Below, piece by piece: positions 1 through 8,028 of a stretch of 64,000 bases of DNA; the first letter of the stretch is position 1, and each line of letters begins with the position of its first letter. The DNA lies in the NCBI RefSeq assembly GCF_006516965.1, contig NZ_VHLH01000020.1, positions 24,104 to 88,103 of the forward strand, given 5' to 3'. A program made the translations under genes and the position numbers. Source of the stretch: Pararhizobium mangrovi (GTDB taxonomy: Bacteria > Pseudomonadota > Alphaproteobacteria > Rhizobiales > Rhizobiaceae). The notes under the pieces were generated by a model. That model searched no databases. It was not told where the DNA came from and saw nothing but the letters and a program-made list of their open reading frames with translations.

Positions 1-253
1 CGTTGCCGACGCTGGGCACGCCATGGGTCGCCCAACGCGTATGGCCGATGCCGGTCGTACCTTCGAGCGGGTCCTGCGCGAGGCATTCCTCGAGCGCGAC
101 CAGCTTGCCCTGCGCACGGCGCCGGTCGAGCCGGCCTTCACGCAAGGTCGCGATGCCCGCGGAATCGTATCCACGGTATTCGAGCCGCTTCAGCGCGTCG
201 ACGAGCAACGGCGCGACGGACCTGCTGCCGACAATGCCTACAATTCCGCACAT
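1..253 (-). CDS. glmS: Glutamine--fructose-6-phosphate aminotransferase, N-terminal part (cut by window edge)
   Basis: Only the first 84 codons lie in the window; the gene runs off the left edge. GlmS converts fructose-6-phosphate and glutamine to glucosamine-6-phosphate, the first step towards UDP-GlcNAc, in the cytoplasm. The protein begins MCGIVGIVG, which places the catalytic Cys2 nucleophile of the class II glutamine amidotransferase domain directly after the initiator Met. It continues with the family motifs [12 protein letters not shown] and [11 protein letters not shown]. It lies 48 nt downstream of glmU on the same strand, so the two are probably one transcript (glmU-glmS). Identification is secure; the isomerase half cannot be seen. 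Confidence 0.95.
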   Translation of the reverse strand, partial: MCGIVGIVGSRSVAPLLVDALKRLEYRGYDSAGIATLREGRLDRRRAQGKLVALEECLAQDPLEGTTGIGHTRWATHGVPSVGN

Positions 254-301
254 GATGATCCCCTTTGCCCGGCTGTCCCACGTGCCGCAAAGGCTCGCAC
301 G

Positions 302-1669
302 TCACCCGTTTCCGTTTTCTTTCGAGCGTTTCGTTGCAAGGATGCGCTCTCGAAGGTCGTGCGCGCGGCCGGGCTTGTTGACCTGACGCGCGCGGCCGAA
401 GGCGAGCGTGCCTTCCGGTACGGCGTCGGTGACGACGCTGCCCGACGCGATGTAGCTGTCCGCGCCGATCGAAAGCGGGGCGACCAGCGACGTGTTGGAG
501 CCGACGAAGGTATGGGCGCCGATCTCGGTGCGGTGCTTGTTCGCACCGTCGTAATTGCAGGTGATCGTTCCTGCGCCGACATTGACGCCTTCGCCGACCG
601 TCGCGTCGCCGATGTAGCTCAGGTGATTGATCTTCGCGCCGGTGCCGATCTCGGCCTTCTTTACCTCGCAGAAATTGCCGACCTTCGCACGCTTGCCGAT
701 CTCGGCGCCGGGACGAAGCCGGGCATAGGGGCCGATTTCCGCGCCGGGCGAAACCCGGGCGCCTTCGAGATGGCTGAAGGCACGGATCGTCGCGCCTTCG
801 CCGACGGTGACCGCCGGCCCGAAGACGACATTCGGCTCGATCGTCACGTCGCGCGCGATCTCGGTGTCCCAGGCAAGGAAGACGGTTTCCGGTGCCGTCA
901 TGGTCACGCCGGAAAGCATCAGCGCTTCGCGACGGCGGTGCTGCCATAGCGTTTCGGCCGCGGCGAGCTCGACGCGGGTGTTGACGCCCACGAGCTCGTT
1001 TTCGTCGACCTCGATCGCGACGGCGCGGGCACCGCGCGACCGTGCCAGCGCGACGATGTCGGTCAGGTAGTACTCGCCCTTGGCGTTGTCGTTGCCGATC
1101 GCCTCGATGAGCGAGAGCGCGCGCCTGCCGTCGATCGCCATCGCACCGCCGTTGCAAAAGTCGATCTTTCGCTCGGCCTCGCTCGCATCCTTCTCCTCGC
1201 GGATGGCGACGAGTGCGCCGTCCTCCTCGACGAGACGTCCGTAGCCTGTGGGCCTCGGCGTACGGAAACCAACGACGACGACCGCGGCATCCTCGGCTTC
1301 GAGCGCCGCACTCGCCCGCGCCAGCGTCTCGGCACGCACGAGCGGCGTGTCGCCGAAAAGCACCAGAACCGCTTGCGGTGTTTCTTCGAGCGCCTCGCGT
1401 GCGGCGAGCACCGCATGGGCAGTTCCGAGCCTTTCGCCCTGTTCGAAGACAGAGATCGACGGTGCGCCGGAACGGATCGATTCGGCGACCGTCTCGCTCT
1501 GTCGGCCGACGACCAGCGCCGTCCGCTCGATACCGGCTTCCGCTACGGCTTCGACGACATGGGCGAGCATTGCCCGACCGCCGACGGGATGAAGGACCTT
1601 CGGCAGGGCCGATTTCATGCGCGTGCCTTCACCCGCTGCAAGAATGATGGCGAGACTCTTACGCTCCAT
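302..1669 (-). CDS. glmU: Bifunctional N-acetylglucosamine-1-phosphate uridyltransferase / glucosamine-1-phosphate acetyltransferase
   Basis: This 455-residue protein has the usual GlmU length. The N-terminal pyrophosphorylase domain shows [11 protein letters not shown] (about residues 11-21). The C-terminal half is a left-handed beta-helix acetyltransferase with repeating hexapeptides, including INHLSYIGD, which carries the expected catalytic His, and [13 protein letters not shown]. It makes UDP-GlcNAc from glucosamine-1-phosphate, acetyl-CoA and UTP for peptidoglycan, LPS and surface polysaccharides. It precedes glmS on the same strand. The polysaccharide locus starts on the opposite strand about 270 nt away, so the two transcription units diverge from the 1670-1943 interval. 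Confidence 0.97.
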   Translation of the reverse strand: MERKSLAIILAAGEGTRMKSALPKVLHPVGGRAMLAHVVEAVAEAGIERTALVVGRQSETVAESIRSGAPSISVFEQGERLGTAHAVLAAREALEETPQAVLVLFGDTPLVRAETLARASAALEAEDAAVVVVGFRTPRPTGYGRLVEEDGALVAIREEKDASEAERKIDFCNGGAMAIDGRRALSLIEAIGNDNAKGEYYLTDIVALARSRGARAVAIEVDENELVGVNTRVELAAAETLWQHRRREALMLSGVTMTAPETVFLAWDTEIARDVTIEPNVVFGPAVTVGEGATIRAFSHLEGARVSPGAEIGPYARLRPGAEIGKRAKVGNFCEVKKAEIGTGAKINHLSYIGDATVGEGVNVGAGTITCNYDGANKHRTEIGAHTFVGSNTSLVAPLSIGADSYIASGSVVTDAVPEGTLAFGRARQVNKPGRAHDLRERILATKRSKENGNG

Positions 1670-1943
1670 TTCGCTCCCCTCGCGACGGCACGGTCAGTCT
1701 GATAAAAGCAAGCGTGCCGGAACACGGTATCGTGCATTTCACACGTCGTGCAGTCCAAGACAAGCGCTCGCCGTCGGCGGGCCCCTTCTTCGGTGACGGC
1801 GATGGCGCAGCGGTTGTCGCCGCTTTCGAGACTTGCAAATGCCGCAAAGCTCGGGCACCCCACAGGGGAATGCCAGCTCGTACGGGTATGGGCAGCGAGG
1901 AGGCAGACGAGCCGGCTACGTAAAGCGGCGAAACGGAGAATGA

Positions 1944-2732
1944 ATGGCCACCACGAGCATCACGGGCGATCTTCGCGAGTCTTTCGCTTATCGACGCTTC
2001 TGGCTGATCTTTGGCCGTGACGATGCGAGTGCGCAGTTCCAGCACACGTCGATCGGTGGACTGTTCTTTACGGTAAGTACGATGATCCGGGTAGCGATCG
2101 TCTATTTCGTTTTCGGAGCCGCGCTCGGCCATACCGGACCGAGCTATTTCGGCTATATCGCTTTTGGATTTCCGATATTCATGACGATATCAAGTTCTAT
2201 TTCCAATGGATACTCCATCCTGAAGCAGAATAGATCAATAATAAACAGTATGAGAATGCCGATATTCGCTCTTGTATTGCGATTTTTGGTTTCTCAAATT
2301 ATCCGACTTGGATTCTCTTTATTGGTGTTCCTCGGGTTCGTCGTTCTGAATCCCGGAATTATCAACCAAAATTGGATTTGGCTACTCCTAACGATCCCGC
2401 TTTTCGTGTGTACGATTTGCGCTATCGCGCTTTTTTGCATGATTTTAGGTGCTTTTTTCCCCAATATATTTGAATTTCTGAATTCATTGATGAGGATGAT
2501 GATGTTTGCCACGCCAATTTTCTGGTACGCTGCATCTCGTCATGGTGTGCGCGGCGCAATTGCCCTGTACAATCCGTTTACGCATATCATCGCCATCGTT
2601 CGTGAGCCGGCGCTCGGCCAACCCCTTCCCTTCCTTTCCCTGGCCGTAGTCGTCGCGATCCTGGTCGTCGTCGGCGGTGCGGGATGCTACATGCTCAAGA
2701 GAAGCAGTGAATGGCTGATCTACCGCATCTAA
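1944..2732 (+). CDS. ABC-2 type polysaccharide export permease (KpsM-like)
   Basis: This 262-residue integral membrane protein has about six hydrophobic segments and the layout of KpsM/RkpS/Wzm-type permeases, which carry lipid-linked capsule or O-antigen chains across the inner membrane. The N-terminus (SITGDLRESFAYRRFWLIFGRDDASAQFQ region) is a cytoplasmic lead-in typical of this family, and the end is short. It overlaps or abuts the ATPase gene that follows, so the two form one exporter. The central part (about 2160-2530) is clearly AT-richer than the ends and than every neighbouring gene, with runs such as aataatatattt. This suggests either separate ancestry of the gene or a hydrophobic-codon effect. 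Confidence 0.88.
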   Translation: MATTSITGDLRESFAYRRFWLIFGRDDASAQFQHTSIGGLFFTVSTMIRVAIVYFVFGAALGHTGPSYFGYIAFGFPIFMTISSSISNGYSILKQNRSIINSMRMPIFALVLRFLVSQIIRLGFSLLVFLGFVVLNPGIINQNWIWLLLTIPLFVCTICAIALFCMILGAFFPNIFEFLNSLMRMMMFATPIFWYAASRHGVRGAIALYNPFTHIIAIVREPALGQPLPFLSLAVVVAILVVVGGAGCYMLKRSSEWLIYRI

Positions 2733-3682
2733 GGAGGGAGATCTCCGGTCGTGACGGCACTTCGGGCGCGCCGTCATCCTTCGACACTCGGTCCGAAACA
2801 CAGATGTCCGTGCGGGACGCAGATCCCGCGCGCAGCCAGTGCGACAAATTGAATGATGCAGAGTTCCCTATGGCTTTAACGGACGAGGCGCCGGCAAAGG
2901 AAGGGGTCGATAGTGATGTCCGACTGACTTTGCACGATGTGACGATCGAGTATCCGCTGTCAAAAACGTCATCGAGCCGATTTTCGGATTTCGCGCGAAC
3001 CGTCGGCGGGCAATTCGTCTCTCATGACGATCGACGCTTCATCCGTGCTCTTGATCGCATCAGCCTCGATTTTCCAAACGGATCGCGAGTCGGCCTGCTC
3101 GGAGGTAATGGCTCCGGGAAGTCGACGCTTCTGCGCACGCTGGCAGGAATTCTGCCGCTGACGGCTGGCGAACGCATAATCAGGGGCCAAATTGCCACGC
3201 TATTTTCGGCGGGCGTCGGTATCGATCCCGAAAAAAACGGTATCGCGAACATCTACCGGATGGCGGCGCTCTACAACATACCCCGGCGGAGGGTGCCGGA
3301 GCTGATCGACGACATCGTCGAGTTCACCGAACTCGGCGAGTTCATCGAGTTACCCGTGAAAAGCTATTCTTCCGGGATGGCGTCGCGGTTGGGTTTCGGC
3401 TTCGTCACGAATATCAATGCCGATGTGATCCTCGTGGACGAGGTCATCGGTACTGGGGACAACAACTTCAAGGACAAGGCGCGCGAGCGCATGGAGCGTT
3501 TTCTCGCCGACCGAGGTATCATCGTGGTGGCGTCCCACTCGGTTGAAGTTCTCGAAACCCTTTGCCATACGGGGCTCGTGCTGGACCAGGGCTCCGTTGC
3601 CTTTTATGGCGACATCGCCGAAGCCGGCGAGTTCCACCGGGAACTCAAGAAAGACCAGAAGAAGCGCAAGGCCGACAGCTGA
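2711..3682 (+). CDS. ABC transporter ATP-binding protein for polysaccharide export (KpsT/Wzt-like)
   Basis: This is the nucleotide-binding partner of the preceding permease. It has a Walker A motif GGNGSGKST (about residue 131 of the longest frame), a signature motif of the capsule-exporter kind, YSSGMASRL (about 218), a Walker B motif VILVDEV (about 239), and the switch histidine in VASHSVE. The ATPase fold begins only about residue 70, so the start is uncertain. ATG 2711 overlaps the permease end by 22 nt and has GAGAAG upstream; ATG 2804 and ATG 2870 are alternatives that give 293 and 270 residues. A purine-rich AAGGAGGGA at 2731-2739 precedes no good in-frame start. There is no C-terminal carbohydrate-binding domain, so a KpsT rather than a Wzt-with-CBM arrangement is likely. 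Confidence 0.88.
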   Translation: MADLPHLRREISGRDGTSGAPSSFDTRSETQMSVRDADPARSQCDKLNDAEFPMALTDEAPAKEGVDSDVRLTLHDVTIEYPLSKTSSSRFSDFARTVGGQFVSHDDRRFIRALDRISLDFPNGSRVGLLGGNGSGKSTLLRTLAGILPLTAGERIIRGQIATLFSAGVGIDPEKNGIANIYRMAALYNIPRRRVPELIDDIVEFTELGEFIELPVKSYSSGMASRLGFGFVTNINADVILVDEVIGTGDNNFKDKARERMERFLADRGIIVVASHSVEVLETLCHTGLVLDQGSVAFYGDIAEAGEFHRELKKDQKKRKADS

Positions 3683-3716
3683 TCGGCATTGGCGCGTCCG
3701 GCGAGCCCGTCTTGCG

Positions 3717-5978
3717 CTAGCGAACCTGCCAGAACGGCCGAATGCCGTCATGGGCGTCGAACAGCGGCTTGAGGCGGACAGGATCCGGATGCGCCGGGCA
3801 GTTTGCGGGATCTTGCCCGAAGCGGCGGCGGTAGCCTTCCATGATGGGAAGGAAGCGGTCCGTGTCGAAGGCGTCGATCTGCTCGTACGGCCAGTGGCCC
3901 TTCATGTGGCCGGCGAGCCATTCGACCGCGGTGGCAAGGCTTTGTCCTTCGGGTCCCTCGAACGCCCAGAGGTCCTCGCCGACCGTGGCGGCGAGTTCGC
4001 TCAGATGGATCCAGCCCTGCAGGTTGAAGGCGCAGTAGTGCGCCGTCGTCGTCCGGTTCAGCTCCTCCGGCTGTGCGCCTTCGGCCGTGAACTGCGCGCA
4101 GATGCGGCTCAGGCTGTCGCGCAGGACGGTGCGAACGCGTTGCCGGTCGCCGAGATAGAGCGCGATCGAGGCCGTCTGAAGGTCGTAATAGGTGCCGTGA
4201 TTGTTCTTTGCCGAACGCTCGCCGATTGCCTGGCGCGATGAACCAAGCCAATGCAGGAAGCGTTCGAGCCACGTCTCGAACGTCGCCAGATCCGTCGCGC
4301 TCAGGACGCCCGTCGGTCCGAGAATGCGCATCGCGTCGAGAAAGAAGTAGAAGTCCTTCGTCTCGATGATGCCGCTGCTGCTTCCGCGGTTGCGGTCGTG
4401 GCCGGGGCGCACCTGCGCGTAGTCCAGATGAGGGTTCATCGCCGTTGCGGGCTCGACGAACCATCGCCGAACGAGAGTGCCGGCATGGACGGCATACCGC
4501 TCTTCGCCGGTCTCGCGGTAGGCGAGGGCCAGGACGAAGGTGTCGTCGAAGAGGCGCTGCAGCCGCGTCCGGTCGTAGCGTTCGCTGAGAGGCTCGTAGA
4601 GACGCGTTCCGGGCACGCGCTTGCCGTCGCGGTGAACGTGCGGGAAGACGCGCAGCGGATGCGGCCAATAGTAAGGCGCCGGATGCCAGTAATCCTTCGG
4701 ATCGCCGCTCGGCGGAAGCGTGGTCTTGTCGACGACGGTGTGCGGTCCGCGGGTCAGCGCGGCGTCGGCCGCCTCGATCAAGCGCTCGCGCAAGGGGGCC
4801 GGCATCGGCGGCGCGGCAGCGCGTTCCGTGCGTATGAAGACGCCGCCCTCGGCGCCGCCCATGGTTCCATGGGCCGCATCGAGGCGCTCCAGCAGGCCGA
4901 TAACCCCTTGCGAGCGGGCGACGCCGCGTCCGACGAGACCTTCCTGTCCCGAGCCCTGCTCGAGTTCGCCGCGTCCGGAAAAGAGCCGCGCGACCCAGCC
5001 GGACCGGGTCGTCGCCCCGGCCTCCGGCGCATAGGCCGGGGCCGGCATGTCCCAGGGTTCGATCGGCCACTGGTCCCAGGCGCCGGAAACCCCGAGGCGC
5101 CAGAAGAGTTCGACCTTCGGACGTCGCCCATAGGGGTGTTGCGTGTCGAAGCGCTCTCGCGCATCGCAGCGAAACAGGATCTGCGGCTCTTCGTCGGCGC
5201 TCGGTTCGAAATCCGGCGAAAGCAGGTCGGCATTGTCGCCGACGCGGGCCATCGGCACGACATGATAGGCAAAATGCGGGTTGGCGACGACGTCCGATCG
5301 AAGCGCCTGCCAGGCCTTTTGCGTGAAAAAGCAATTACCGTCGAACGGCAGGACCCATTTCGCCCGCGGCCTGCCGTCTTCCAGAGCGGCGTTGCGCGCG
5401 CCGTTGTTGTTCATCACCGCATTGTTCTTGAAGCGGTGCAGGCGCATGAGGACGCGTTCGCGTTCGGCCGGCTTAAGCTTTTCGAAGAAGCGCCCCGAAG
5501 GTGCGAAGCGCACCGGTACGCCGGCGATGTCCCAGCCCGCGGTTCGGTAGCGTTCGGGCTCGAAGGGAAGGTGGAGATAGGCGACGTTCCGCCTTTCCAG
5601 GAGGTCGAGGATCTCGCGCTCCATGGCTGGATCGACGATCCGGTTGACGACGAAGCGCTTCTCGCAATCCTTAAGCTCCGGTTCCTCGTCGAGAATGAAG
5701 GCGAGGTTGCGCAGCGACTGGCCCACGCTGTGGCGTGGAGGCAGGTCGTTGCCGATGATGCGGTAGAGCACGAAGCGATCCGGTGTCTTCGCGATGCTCG
5801 ATTCCGCATACGCCTTCTTCAGGCTCGCCTCGTCCGGAATGGGTGGCGCGCCCCGGCTCGACGCCCGATCGATGCGTACGGCCGTCGGTGCGGCCTCGCG
5901 CATCCGCGCGCGCAGCCAGTAGGCGCCCGGAACATAGGCGGCGATGCGTTTTGCCCTGAGGAAAAGCTTCTGTTTCAT
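3717..5978 (-). CDS. Two-domain protein: uncharacterised RIIGND domain plus alginate-lyase-like (PF05426-type) domain
   Basis: The protein has 753 residues when read from MKQKLFLRAK (ATG at 5978); the frame stays open to 6197 but without family similarity. Residues about 69-340 form a domain I cannot name, with FVLYRIIGND, CEKRFVVNRI, MNNNGARNAALE and WVLPFDGNCFF. The DGN following a hydrophobic strand resembles the metal site of GT-A glycosyltransferases, but that is a guess. Residues about 395-750 match the alginate-lyase superfamily: LPPSGDPKDYWHPAPYYWP, MNPHLDYAQ, GIIETKDFYFFLDA and KNNHGTYYDLQ, where the Asn-Asn-His belongs to the catalytic region. No signal peptide is visible, which is odd for a lyase. 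It is transcribed against its neighbours and is a close paralogue of the second half of the protein encoded at 8029-12042. Confidence 0.8.
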   Translation of the reverse strand: MKQKLFLRAKRIAAYVPGAYWLRARMREAAPTAVRIDRASSRGAPPIPDEASLKKAYAESSIAKTPDRFVLYRIIGNDLPPRHSVGQSLRNLAFILDEEPELKDCEKRFVVNRIVDPAMEREILDLLERRNVAYLHLPFEPERYRTAGWDIAGVPVRFAPSGRFFEKLKPAERERVLMRLHRFKNNAVMNNNGARNAALEDGRPRAKWVLPFDGNCFFTQKAWQALRSDVVANPHFAYHVVPMARVGDNADLLSPDFEPSADEEPQILFRCDARERFDTQHPYGRRPKVELFWRLGVSGAWDQWPIEPWDMPAPAYAPEAGATTRSGWVARLFSGRGELEQGSGQEGLVGRGVARSQGVIGLLERLDAAHGTMGGAEGGVFIRTERAAAPPMPAPLRERLIEAADAALTRGPHTVVDKTTLPPSGDPKDYWHPAPYYWPHPLRVFPHVHRDGKRVPGTRLYEPLSERYDRTRLQRLFDDTFVLALAYRETGEERYAVHAGTLVRRWFVEPATAMNPHLDYAQVRPGHDRNRGSSSGIIETKDFYFFLDAMRILGPTGVLSATDLATFETWLERFLHWLGSSRQAIGERSAKNNHGTYYDLQTASIALYLGDRQRVRTVLRDSLSRICAQFTAEGAQPEELNRTTTAHYCAFNLQGWIHLSELAATVGEDLWAFEGPEGQSLATAVEWLAGHMKGHWPYEQIDAFDTDRFLPIMEGYRRRFGQDPANCPAHPDPVRLKPLFDAHDGIRPFWQVR

Positions 5979-6266
5979 GAATGTGCTTGGAGGGACACTC
6001 GACACTGCCCTGCTGGAACTCGCGATGCCTGCCGTACTCGCCGCGGGCCGCAACGGGGTAGCAGCGAGGAGGGGCCGCGGCAATGTGCATGCCCGAGACC
6101 GGCGGATGGTTTTGCAGCGAGCGAGGGCTTGTGAGGGGCCGTCTTTCAAGCGATAAGTAATCGATCCGAAAGGGGCATCCTTTCGAGAAGCGGCCATGCC
6201 GCCCGGCGTGCATGGTCGACGCCCGTTTGAACATCGAAACCGCGAATTCTGGAGTTGACCCTAGGC

Positions 6267-7046
6267 GTGGCGCTCGTTTCGGTCCTGACGCCGGCTGCCA
6301 ATGCGGCGAGAACGATCCTCGCATGCATCGAGTCCGTCGGCTGCCAACGCGACGTCGATCTCGAGCATGTCGTCGTCGACGACGGATCGTGCGATGCGAC
6401 GGCCGCGCTCGTCGAGGAGGCGTGCCGGGACGATCCGCGATTGAAGCTTGTCCGGCACGAAAGAAGCTTGGGCGCGGGGCCCGCGCGCAATCGTGCTGCC
6501 GAAGCCGCCGGCGGCCGTTTCGTCGCCTTTCTCGACGCCGACGATCGCTGGCTGCCGGACAAGCTTTCCACGCAGCTTGCATACATGCGGGGAAATGCCG
6601 TCGCCTTCAGCTACGGCGCCTACAGGGTCTATCGCGACGATGCCCCGAGCAAGGCGCGGATCTTCCGTCCGCCGGCCACGCTCTGCTATGCCGATCTGCT
6701 TGCCTCCTGCCCGATCGGCTGTTCGACGGTCATGCTGGATCGCGAACGGACCGGGCAAGTGGCGATGCCGGCGATCCGCAGCGGACAGGATTGGGCCTAT
6801 TGGCTGGCGCTGACCCGCTCGGGCCTGCGTGCGCACGCCTTTCCCGGTGTCCATACCGCTTACACCGTGCGGCGCGGTTCGCTCTCGGCGAACAAGCTCA
6901 GGAAACTCAGGGACGTCTTTGCGATCTACCGCGACCAGGAACGGCTTTCGCCGTTGGCGAGTTGCCGTTTTCTCGCCGCGCACGCGCAGTACGTGGTGTC
7001 GGGCAAACGGCGGTTTCTCGCTGCGGAGCGCGACGGGGAGCTTTGA
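6267..7046 (+). CDS. Family 2 glycosyltransferase (GT-A)
   Basis: The protein has about 259 residues. It opens directly into the GT2 fold with VSVLTPAANAARTI, then VVVDDGSCDAT (nucleotide-binding Asp), GAGPARNRAAEAAGG and FVAFLDADDRW (DxD-type metal site). A later segment, SGQDWAYWLAL, fits the acceptor-side motif. It is expected to transfer a sugar from a nucleotide sugar to the growing repeat unit at the cytoplasmic face. GTG 6267 is the favoured start, 12 nt after GGAG; TTG 6255 is possible but has no spacing to a Shine-Dalgarno. A second GT2 gene follows after 4 nt, so the pair is co-translated. Confidence 0.88.
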   Translation: MALVSVLTPAANAARTILACIESVGCQRDVDLEHVVVDDGSCDATAALVEEACRDDPRLKLVRHERSLGAGPARNRAAEAAGGRFVAFLDADDRWLPDKLSTQLAYMRGNAVAFSYGAYRVYRDDAPSKARIFRPPATLCYADLLASCPIGCSTVMLDRERTGQVAMPAIRSGQDWAYWLALTRSGLRAHAFPGVHTAYTVRRGSLSANKLRKLRDVFAIYRDQERLSPLASCRFLAAHAQYVVSGKRRFLAAERDGEL

Positions 7047-7050
7047 CGAC

Positions 7051-7983
7051 GTGAGGGCGACGGGACCGGAAAACCTGAAGGCGGTAGAGGGAAGCAACGT
7101 CGCGACCCTCGCCGACCCACAAACGCCGATGCTTTCGGTGGTCGTTCCGATCTACCGGCAGTGGGAAAGCGTGCCTGCGCTCGTCACGGCGCTTGCGGAC
7201 CAGACGCTTTCCGACGCCGCGTTCGAGATCGTGCTGGTCGACAACGAGCCGGACGGGCGCCATACGATTCCATCCTGCATCCAGCGGGAAAACATCGTCG
7301 TTTGCCCGTGCGAAGCACCGGGGTCGTATGCTGCGCGCAATGCCGGCGTGCGGGTTGCGCAAGGGGCGTGGCTCGTCTTCACGGACGCCGATTGCCTTCC
7401 CGCACCCGGGTGGCTCGAAGCGATGCTCGCCGCGTTCGAAGGTGGCGAGCGTCTCGTCGCGGGTCCGATCGTCGTCAGGGCGTCCGACAGTTCCCCGACC
7501 CCGAGCGAGATTTTCGACACCGTGCGCGGTATTCCGCAGGAACGCTACGTTCGCCGCGGTTATGCGGCGACGGCGAACCTCGGTGTCTCTCGCGCGGCGT
7601 TCGATGCCGTCGGCGGGTTCGATGCCGCGCGGTTTTCCGGAGGCGACGCGGAATTCTGCCGGCGGTTACGAGGGGAGGGCATCGTTCCGGCCTACGCGCC
7701 GGCGGCGCAGGTGGAGCATCCCGCGCGGCGCAGCTGGGCTCAACTGGTCCTTAAGACCCGGCGTGTTAGGGGAGGGCAGCTCGCGCCGGGAACGCCATGG
7801 CGGTATCGCTCCTCCATGCGCGTTTTCGCGGGGCTGCCAATCAACGCGTGGCGCCTGGCGCGCGCAAACGGACATAGCGCACGCTATAGATTGATTGCGA
7901 TCGGCATGCTGTGCGCGTTATGGCCGATCGAACTTGCCGAGGCCTGGCGCCTGCGCCGTGGAGGTGCGGCGGAGCGGCGATGA
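7051..7983 (+). CDS. Family 2 glycosyltransferase
   Basis: This 310-residue protein reads from GTG 7051, ten nt after GGGGAG and four nt after the preceding stop codon. ATG 7129 would remove a 26-residue lead and is an alternative. GT2 features are LSVVVPIYRQWESVP, EIVLVDNEPD, GSYAARNAGV, WLVFTDADCLP (DxD) and GGFDAARFSGGDAEFCRRL (catalytic Asp and acceptor region). A hydrophobic C-terminal segment (AIGMLCALWPIELAEAW) may anchor it to the membrane. The DADC...G(G/D)AEF pattern is like that of glycosyltransferases in surface-polysaccharide clusters. Its sugar specificity cannot be read from the sequence. Confidence 0.88.
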   Translation: MRATGPENLKAVEGSNVATLADPQTPMLSVVVPIYRQWESVPALVTALADQTLSDAAFEIVLVDNEPDGRHTIPSCIQRENIVVCPCEAPGSYAARNAGVRVAQGAWLVFTDADCLPAPGWLEAMLAAFEGGERLVAGPIVVRASDSSPTPSEIFDTVRGIPQERYVRRGYAATANLGVSRAAFDAVGGFDAARFSGGDAEFCRRLRGEGIVPAYAPAAQVEHPARRSWAQLVLKTRRVRGGQLAPGTPWRYRSSMRVFAGLPINAWRLARANGHSARYRLIAIGMLCALWPIELAEAWRLRRGGAAERR

Positions 7984-8028
7984 AGAGGGCCGGAATTGTT
8001 ACATTCGATGCAGGGATCAGCGACGCTC

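Noticed and set aside
138..1157. Long open frames on the strand opposite or out of frame with glmU, and similar ones at 3748-5334, 22956-24392, 37283-39049 and 59273-60598
   Set aside because: They are GC-bias shadows with Arg/Ala/Pro-rich translations and no recognisable domains, and they overlap securely identified genes.
1714..1923. Small frame between glmU and the export permease
   Set aside because: It has no family features and no ribosome-binding site; the interval more likely holds the divergent promoters.
2751..2852. Short GTG-initiated frame preceded by a strong AAGGAGGGA
   Set aside because: It yields a 33-residue Arg-rich peptide with no support, in a different frame from the ATPase gene; the purine-rich run alone is not enough.
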